The translations under genes were made by a program, and so were the position numbers. DNA of 7,540 nt from NCBI GenBank assembly GCA_009929055.1, contig SABI01000118.1, positions 1 through 7,540 on the forward strand, read 5' to 3'. Positions 1 to 4,472 of the stretch are shown here, piece by piece (positions within the stretch are counted from its first letter, which is position 1; each line of letters opens with the position of its first letter). The stretch comes from Spirochaetia bacterium. GTDB taxonomy: Bacteria; Spirochaetota; Spirochaetia; Sphaerochaetales; Sphaerochaetaceae. The notes under the pieces are model-generated. The model ran no database searches and was not told where the DNA came from. It was given only the letters and a program-made list of their open reading frames with translations.

Positions 1-855
1 TTTATCATTACTTCCTTAGAGGAGGGGGATAAGTATCTCACGAGTGGATTAATTGTTGACCATAATAGAATCTCGAGTGGGATATCCTACCTCTATTCAT
101 TTGAGAGAGAGACAGATAGAGAAAAACCAATAATTCAATGGAATAAAAAAGCACTAATAAGTGGATTTTCTACCTATATTCGCCTCTATGAAGAAGGAGT
201 ACCCCTATTAAACAGATATTTTTTAGATTATTCATACATCTTTAGTGCAAGTTTCCCTTTATCCCAAGCTCCTAGTAAAGCATCTTATTTTTCAGCTTCC
301 ATAAAAGAAGATAGGAATAAAGAGCTCAATTTTTCATATACTCACCATCCATTAGAGGTCTATGGATGGGATACTAATAGTGGGAAAAGTCCCCTGAGCA
401 CTTCAAAAATTGAGTATAATTACAAGAGTTCCCTCTTACATCTAACCTATAATATGAGCCAAGAAGTATATGAAAAGAGTATCTTTGCTTACACCTATAC
501 ACCCGTTAGTCACAACTTTTTATTTGAAGTAGAATATCGAGATGTTGGATTAGATTACCGCACTACTATATATACTAATGAAAAAGGGAAAAGAACCCAT
601 CAGCAAAGAGTCAGGTTATCATATACCTATTCACCCTTTTCCTTAAGGGCAACCTATAGCAACAGTAGTGGTAAAGGCTCTTTTAAAGGTGAAGTATCAA
701 TTGAAAGAGATGCTTACTCTCTTTTTTTATCAGTCACAGATAAAGGAAAAGTGAGTTATTCCTATACGTATGAATCACAGAGATTTCCTTTTACCCTCTC
801 TTTTACATTAGCGCCAAAAGATGTGGTAACTATAAAAATTACCACCTTCCAATGA
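1..855 (+). CDS. Partial beta-strand-rich protein, probable outer-membrane/envelope protein (C-terminal part)
   Basis: The frame is open from the first base to TGA at 853-855, giving 284 residues of the C-terminal part; the start lies left of the window, so the internal ATG at 454 is not a convincing start. I do not recognise a named family. What is visible is a long run of short segments with alternating polar and aromatic/hydrophobic residues (RLSYTYSPFSLRATYS, VSYSYTYESQRFPFTLSFTL), separated by turns rich in Gly, Asn, Asp, Ser and Lys. It has no Cys, no hydrophobic helix and very many Tyr, Ser and Thr. This is the pattern of antiparallel transmembrane beta-hairpins. The chain ends KITTFQ, close to but not exactly the terminal-aromatic signature of many outer-membrane proteins. 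An outer-membrane beta-barrel is my inference; a soluble beta-repeat surface protein is the alternative. Its end overlaps the convergent murB by 17 bp. Confidence 0.7.
   Translation, partial: FIITSLEEGDKYLTSGLIVDHNRISSGISYLYSFERETDREKPIIQWNKKALISGFSTYIRLYEEGVPLLNRYFLDYSYIFSASFPLSQAPSKASYFSASIKEDRNKELNFSYTHHPLEVYGWDTNSGKSPLSTSKIEYNYKSSLLHLTYNMSQEVYEKSIFAYTYTPVSHNFLFEVEYRDVGLDYRTTIYTNEKGKRTHQQRVRLSYTYSPFSLRATYSNSSGKGSFKGEVSIERDAYSLFLSVTDKGKVSYSYTYESQRFPFTLSFTLAPKDVVTIKITTFQ
823..845 (-). terminator. Hairpin at the convergent gene junction, possible weak murB terminator
   Basis: GTGGTAA (823-829) and TTACCAC (839-845) are a perfect 7-bp inverted repeat with a 9-nt loop. The stem lengthens by three pairs (AAG 818-820 with CTT 846-848) if two bases bulge. 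The murB stop codon lies inside it. On the - strand it is followed by only four U residues (CTTTT), so it would be a weak intrinsic terminator; on the + strand no U tract follows. It could be chance, since both arms are coding. Confidence 0.3.
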
Positions 856-1753
856 GGTGTACTTCTCTCTCTAATTCAATATTGTTCTTCTCAAAGACTT
901 TTTGTTTCATCTCTTCAGATAATTCATAAATATCACGACTTGTTGTCTCTTGCTTAGTTTTTACAATGAAATTTGCATGGTGAGGAGAGACCATCGCTCC
1001 ATTGATAGATTGACTCTTACATCCAGATTCTTCAATAAGTCGCCCTGCAGATAACCCTTCTGGGTTCTTAAACATACATCCTGCACTAGGAAGGTCATAC
1101 TGCCCTTTGTGGAGTCTTTTTAACCTACTTTCCTCTTTTTGAAGACGAGCAAGGGAAGAGTTTTTATTAAAATAGAGGCGAAGAGCTACCTCATAGATAA
1201 AGTAGGAGTGCTCCTTAAAAAAAGAAGTACGATAGTTAGCCGATTCATTTAAGGGATAATAGCGAAATAATTCACCGTTTTTATCTAAATAATCGACCCA
1301 TTCAATATAAGAAGTGATAGTGAGCTCATGGGTGCCACTATTACCCCACACCGCCCCACCAATAGTTCCAGGAAGGCCCCCTAAAGGCTCAAGACCACTA
1401 AGGTTGTGCTCAATAGCAATATTAATAAGAGTGTCGAGAGGGAGGCCTGCCTGCGCTACACACAAGAGCCCTCTAATATGATACTCATGTAATGAATGGG
1501 TGAGGATTACAAGACCCTCCACCCCATCATCACTCACTAGTACATTTGAACCAGCTCCTAAAACAGTAATGGGGATATTTTTTGTTGTCGCCCATTTTAA
1601 GATAAGGCGTAATTCTTCTAAAGAGGAAGGAATACTAAGAAAATCAGCTTCTCCACCAGTTCTATAACTTGTATAGGCTTTAAGTGGTGCATGAGGTATA
1701 ATTACCTCATCTATATTGATTTTTTCAACTTCTTTTCGTATTGTTGTATTCAC
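839..1753 (-). CDS. murB: UDP-N-acetylenolpyruvoylglucosamine reductase (MurB, type II-like)
   Basis: MurB is the cytoplasmic FAD enzyme that reduces UDP-GlcNAc-enolpyruvate with NADPH to UDP-N-acetylmuramate, the second committed step of peptidoglycan synthesis. At 304 residues it has normal type II length. FAD-binding motifs are TSYRTGG (28-34), GAGSNVLVSD (66-75) and GLPGTIGGAVWGNSG (126-140). YRTSFFK (174-180) supplies the active-site Arg175. PSAGCMFKNP (222-231) is the proton-donor loop, with Cys226 where E. coli has Ser229. EREVHLIG near the end supplies the catalytic Glu297. The start is GTG at 1753: an in-frame stop lies 16-18 bases upstream and no ATG or TTG falls before the FAD domain. 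No Shine-Dalgarno is seen, and the promoter sits so close that the mRNA may be leaderless. It is divergent from cysS and overlaps the 3' end of the convergent gene at 1-855. Confidence 0.96.
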   Translation of the reverse strand: MNTTIRKEVEKINIDEVIIPHAPLKAYTSYRTGGEADFLSIPSSLEELRLILKWATTKNIPITVLGAGSNVLVSDDGVEGLVILTHSLHEYHIRGLLCVAQAGLPLDTLINIAIEHNLSGLEPLGGLPGTIGGAVWGNSGTHELTITSYIEWVDYLDKNGELFRYYPLNESANYRTSFFKEHSYFIYEVALRLYFNKNSSLARLQKEESRLKRLHKGQYDLPSAGCMFKNPEGLSAGRLIEESGCKSQSINGAMVSPHHANFIVKTKQETTSRDIYELSEEMKQKVFEKNNIELEREVHLIGRW

Positions 1754-1770
1754 AAGAACAATAGTATATT
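1741..1770 (+). promoter_or_regulatory. Predicted sigma70-type promoter of cysS
   Basis: TTGTTG (1741-1746), an 18-base spacer and TATATT (1765-1770) fit a housekeeping promoter giving a leader of about 40 bases before cysS. The -35 lies inside the first codons of murB, and the -10 overlaps the murB -10 on the other strand. The A+T-rich background makes chance matches easy, hence the moderate confidence. Confidence 0.45.
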
Positions 1771-1789
1771 ATTTTTTTACTGCTTTCAA
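1761..1789 (-). promoter_or_regulatory. Predicted sigma70-type promoter of murB
   Basis: Read on the - strand, TTGAAA (1789-1784) is followed after 17 bases by TACTAT (1766-1761); a TATACT also sits two bases earlier (1768-1763). Only seven bases separate the -10 from the GTG start at 1753, so transcription should begin at or within a few bases of the start codon. The -10 overlaps the opposing cysS -10. Confidence 0.5.
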
Positions 1790-1802
1790 TCCTGCTTTTT
1801 TT

Positions 1803-1808
1803 AAAGGA
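1803..1808 (+). promoter_or_regulatory. Ribosome binding site of cysS (decides the start)
   Basis: AAAGGA lies six bases before ATG 1815. It supports that codon over the in-frame ATG at 1716, which has no such site and would add 33 residues that are only the reverse complement of the murB start region. Confidence 0.75.
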
Positions 1809-1814
1809 ATATTT

Positions 1815-3221
1815 ATGAATCTATCTATCTACAATACAATGAGTCGAGAAATTGAACCCTTTATCCCCCTTCATGATAACAAAGTGGGAATGTATTGTTG
1901 TGGACCAACTGTCTATAATTATGCCCATATTGGCAATTTAAGAACCTATATATTTGAAGATGTACTTCACAGAGTATTAACCTATAACAATTATAATCTC
2001 ACCCATGTAATGAATATTACTGACGTGGGACACTTGAGTGATGATGGAGACTTAGGGGAAGATAAGATGGTTAAACGCTCTAAAGAGAGTGGCAAGAGTG
2101 TCTATGAAATAGCACAAATGTACACATCGGCCTTCTTTGAAGATACCCAAAAACTTAACATTATTACCCCAGATATCACCTGCAAGGCAACAGAGCATAT
2201 ACAGGAGATGATTAATCTCATTAAAAGATTGGAAGAGAATGGGCACACCTACATAAGTGGAGGCAATGTCTATTTTAGTATTGATACATTCCCCTCTTAT
2301 GGAAAGCTCGCTAGACTTAATCTTGAACAGCTCCACTCAGGTGCTCGAATAGAGATTGATGAAAATAAGAAAAATCCAAAAGATTTTGTTCTATGGTTTA
2401 CTCAATCAAAATTTGAAAACCAAGCAATGCAGTGGCCTTCTCCTTGGGGAGTAGGGTATCCTGGCTGGCACATTGAGTGTTCAGCTATGAGCATGCACTA
2501 CTTAGGGGAGTCTTTTGAAATCCACGCAGGTGGAATAGACCACGTAAGTGTGCACCACACTAACGAAATAGCTCAAAGTGAAGCAGCAACAAAGAAACCA
2601 TGGGTAAAGTACTGGGTTCATGGAGAGTTTTTAATTAATGAAACAGGGAAGATGTCTAAAAGTAAAGGAGAATTTCTTACCCTCAGCCTCCTTCATGAAA
2701 AAGGGTATGATGCCCTCGATTATCGCTATTTCTGTCTCCTAGGGCACTATCGCTCCCAACTAGTATTCTCTTGGCAATCCCTTGATGCTGCTCGTAGTGG
2801 AAGGAGAAACTTAATTAAACTTATCTCCTCTTTGTCTAAAGAAGAGATAAAAACTATTAAAGAGGTGAGTGATGAAAAAGCTCTTACCTACCTAAAAGAG
2901 TTTGAACAACACATAAATACCGACTTACATCTCCCTCAAGCCCTAGCAAACCTTTGGACCCTATTAAAAGATGAAAAAGTGAGTGACTCCGACAAAAGGG
3001 CCCTTGTAGAGCATATGGAATTAATTTTTGCCCTCGATTTACTTAAAGAACAAGAAGAAGAGGTAATACCACAAGAGATCTATACGTTACTTGAAAAAAG
3101 AGCTCAAGCTAAGAAAGAAAAGAATTATCACTTAGCAGATGAGGTTCGTGCTATAGTAGAAGAAATGGGATATGTCATTAAAGATACGAAAGACGGCCCA
3201 ATTATTTCAAAAATTGTGTAA
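1815..3221 (+). CDS. cysS: Cysteine--tRNA ligase (CysRS)
   Basis: Class Ia aminoacyl-tRNA synthetase that activates cysteine with ATP and charges tRNA-Cys in the cytoplasm. The protein has 468 residues from ATG 1815, close to the usual 460-480. The Rossmann fold opens with CCGPTVYNYAHIGN, holding the HIGH-type signature (AHIG, 37-40). KMSKS is at 279-283. The four zinc ligands that select cysteine are present: Cys29, Cys222 (in WHIECSAMS), His247 and Glu251 (in HHTNEIAQSE), spaced as in the E. coli enzyme for the last three. The segment TDVGHLSDDGDLGEDKM is family-typical, and the C-terminal helical anticodon-binding part ends in a normal KDGP tail. It begins the unit cysS-sigma-anti-sigma; the sigma gene starts 28 bp after its stop. 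The active-site variant HAGGIDHVSVHHTNE resembles spirochaete CysRS as I recall it. Confidence 0.97.
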   Translation: MNLSIYNTMSREIEPFIPLHDNKVGMYCCGPTVYNYAHIGNLRTYIFEDVLHRVLTYNNYNLTHVMNITDVGHLSDDGDLGEDKMVKRSKESGKSVYEIAQMYTSAFFEDTQKLNIITPDITCKATEHIQEMINLIKRLEENGHTYISGGNVYFSIDTFPSYGKLARLNLEQLHSGARIEIDENKKNPKDFVLWFTQSKFENQAMQWPSPWGVGYPGWHIECSAMSMHYLGESFEIHAGGIDHVSVHHTNEIAQSEAATKKPWVKYWVHGEFLINETGKMSKSKGEFLTLSLLHEKGYDALDYRYFCLLGHYRSQLVFSWQSLDAARSGRRNLIKLISSLSKEEIKTIKEVSDEKALTYLKEFEQHINTDLHLPQALANLWTLLKDEKVSDSDKRALVEHMELIFALDLLKEQEEEVIPQEIYTLLEKRAQAKKEKNYHLADEVRAIVEEMGYVIKDTKDGPIISKIV

Positions 3222-3249
3222 CCGACATGATATGTGAGTTGTTAATAGT

Positions 3250-3777
3250 ATGAAAGTAAAAAGTAGCGAGAATGCATCATTCGGGAAAGTATATACAGAA
3301 GTATTTCCTGTGTTGATGAGAGTAGCGTACCACGTAACCTACAGCGTAGATGTTTCGGAAGATATAGTCCAAGAAGCATTTATAAGGTTTTACGAAAAGA
3401 ACATGGATTTTCCTTCGGTTGATGAAGCGAAGTACTGGTTGATTCGAGTGACTAAAAATCTGGCAATCAACGTAGTAAAAAGGAAGTCCAGGGAGAAGGC
3501 AATGGTTGAGAAAATCAAGAAAGTGCCTAAAGCTCCAGTTCAAGACGGGGAAGATGCTCTTATCGATCAAGAAAAGAAAGAGATGATTCGAACTGCTGTG
3601 GAGAGTCTGCCTGAGAAGCTTAAGTCAGTATTAATCTTAAAAGAGTATGCTGATCTAAACTATAAGCAAATTGGGATAGTCCTTCACATTTCAGAAAGTA
3701 ACGTAAAGGTCAGAGTACATCGTGCTCGAAAAATGTTAGAAACGATGTTAGACCGGGGAGAAATACATGTGTCTTGA
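3250..3777 (+). CDS. ECF-type RNA polymerase sigma factor (sigma-70 family, RpoE/sigma-24-like)
   Basis: Alternative sigma factor that should direct RNA polymerase to a small regulon when its anti-sigma partner releases it. In 175 residues it has only the two ECF domains. Region 2 spans about 16-82, with the core-binding helix around EDIVQEAFIRFYEK (37-50) and the -10 recognition part EAKYWLIRVTKNLAINVVKR (59-78). A charged linker follows, then region 4 at about 117-165 with the helix-turn-helix YKQIGIVLHISESNVKVRVH (138-157), which reads the -35 element. There is no extra C-terminal domain. ATG 3250 is the first start after an in-frame TGA (3235-3237), but it has no clear Shine-Dalgarno; later starts would cut region 2. 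It lies 28 bp behind cysS and overlaps the anti-sigma gene by 11 bp, so read-through from cysS and translational coupling are likely. Confidence 0.93.
   Translation: MKVKSSENASFGKVYTEVFPVLMRVAYHVTYSVDVSEDIVQEAFIRFYEKNMDFPSVDEAKYWLIRVTKNLAINVVKRKSREKAMVEKIKKVPKAPVQDGEDALIDQEKKEMIRTAVESLPEKLKSVLILKEYADLNYKQIGIVLHISESNVKVRVHRARKMLETMLDRGEIHVS
3756..3760 (+). promoter_or_regulatory. Ribosome binding site of the anti-sigma gene
   Basis: GGGAG just inside the 3' end of the sigma gene (part of CGGGGAG) lies six bases before ATG 3767. It fixes the overlapping start, which places a Cys at residue 2 as the zinc-finger family expects. Confidence 0.7.
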
Positions 3778-4324
3778 TGATCAGATTTTAAACACCTATC
3801 TAGACAATGAACTTGTTGAACCATGGAAAACTCAAGTAGAAGAACACTTGAAGTACTGTAGTGCCTGTAACACTCGCTTTGAACAGTTAAAAGCAGTTCA
3901 TACGATGTTAGTCTCTTCTCGCCTTACAGAAGAAAAGGTTGAAGCAGCTGGAAATAAAATTTACACCTTTATGGAGAATAAATACTTAAAAAAGGATCAT
4001 AAAGTAAAATTTCTTTCCCGTGATTTTCACCTGAAAACCCCAGCATTGTTGGGATTTGCAGCAGCATTTGTCCTCATTTTTATAGGGGCCCTTGCTATTA
4101 GGACTCCCTCTTTGAATGAATCAAATGTCTTAATACCAACTGTTATGAGTAGTGAAAGTGGTAGTGTTACCCAAGTAAGAGCTACAGAAAACCTTGCAGC
4201 TAGTCAGATTCTTGCTAATTTATCGTTAGAAGAGATTCTTTCTTACCTAGATGCAAAAGGATACGAAGTAGACCTTAAAGTAAAATCGGTAACTCCTATC
4301 GGAGACGATACTTCTAATAAATAA
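3767..4324 (+). CDS. Putative membrane anti-sigma factor with N-terminal zf-HC2/ZAS zinc finger
   Basis: Predicted partner that holds the upstream ECF sigma factor inactive at the inner membrane. Residues 1-40 match the zinc-binding anti-sigma (ZAS) pattern: Cys2, then DNEL (13-16) typical of the family's Y-L-D-x-E-L stretch, then HLKYCSAC giving His27, Cys31 and Cys34. A basic stretch (KKDHKVKFLSRDFHLK, 75-90) precedes one hydrophobic membrane segment at about 92-111 (ALLGFAAAFVLIFIGALAI). The last 73 residues would be outside the membrane; they are Ser/Thr/Glu-rich with a short helix-like NLSLEEILSYLDAKGY (151-166), and I recognise no domain there. Its start overlaps the sigma gene by 11 bp, the usual arrangement for a pair made in fixed ratio. 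The length of 185 residues is ordinary. Function is inferred from motif plus position; the inducing signal is unknown. Confidence 0.85.
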   Translation: MCLDDQILNTYLDNELVEPWKTQVEEHLKYCSACNTRFEQLKAVHTMLVSSRLTEEKVEAAGNKIYTFMENKYLKKDHKVKFLSRDFHLKTPALLGFAAAFVLIFIGALAIRTPSLNESNVLIPTVMSSESGSVTQVRATENLAASQILANLSLEEILSYLDAKGYEVDLKVKSVTPIGDDTSNK

Positions 4325-4343
4325 CTTACTTTTTAATTAAAAT

Positions 4344-4385
4344 AAGTGCATGATGCCTACAATAAAGGTATTGTGCACTTTTTTT
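4344..4385 (+). terminator. Strong intrinsic terminator of the cysS-sigma-anti-sigma unit
   Basis: A 15-bp stem (arms 4344-4358 and 4366-4380, including three G-U pairs) with a 7-base loop ACAATAA runs into seven T residues (4379-4385). It starts 20 bases after the anti-sigma stop and lies upstream of the valS promoter, so it separates the two transcription units. Confidence 0.9.
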
Positions 4386-4409
4386 ATGTTCATCCGCTTA
4401 AATCTTATG

Positions 4410-4441
4410 TTGTAACTGATAAGCGATTTTGATACTATAAT
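4410..4441 (+). promoter_or_regulatory. Predicted promoter of valS
   Basis: TTGTAA (4410-4415), a 17-base spacer and TACTAT (4433-4438) form a good housekeeping promoter; an exact TATAAT (4436-4441) overlaps the -10 but would leave a 20-base spacer. Start of transcription would fall near 4445, a leader of about 28 bases. The -35 box also contains TGTAAC, discussed under findings. Confidence 0.6.
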
Positions 4442-4459
4442 TCCAATTATTGTCGCACA

Positions 4460-4466
4460 AGAGGAG
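4460..4466 (+). promoter_or_regulatory. Ribosome binding site of valS
   Basis: AGAGGAG, a near-perfect Shine-Dalgarno, sits six bases before ATG 4473. It is the strongest site in the window and fixes the valS start. Confidence 0.85.
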
Positions 4467-4472
4467 CATCAC

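Noticed and set aside
454..855. A complete 133-residue gene starting at ATG 454
   Set aside because: The same frame is open back to base 1 with the same beta-strand composition, and no ribosome binding site precedes 454, so this is an internal Met of a longer gene.
1716..1814. 33-residue N-terminal extension of CysRS from ATG 1716
   Set aside because: It is the antisense of the murB start and the promoter gap, has no family match and no ribosome binding site. ATG 1815 has AAAGGA at good spacing and begins the protein where CysRS homologues begin.
3277..3570. Open frame on the - strand inside the sigma factor gene
   Set aside because: It lies wholly within a well-supported sigma factor ORF, shows no motif, and the + strand frame has clear family conservation.
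4325..4472. T-box or other riboswitch leader controlling valS
   Set aside because: The only strong hairpin ends at a T tract before the predicted promoter, so it is the upstream unit's terminator. The predicted leader is about 28 bases, too short for a T-box, and no T-box sequence is seen.
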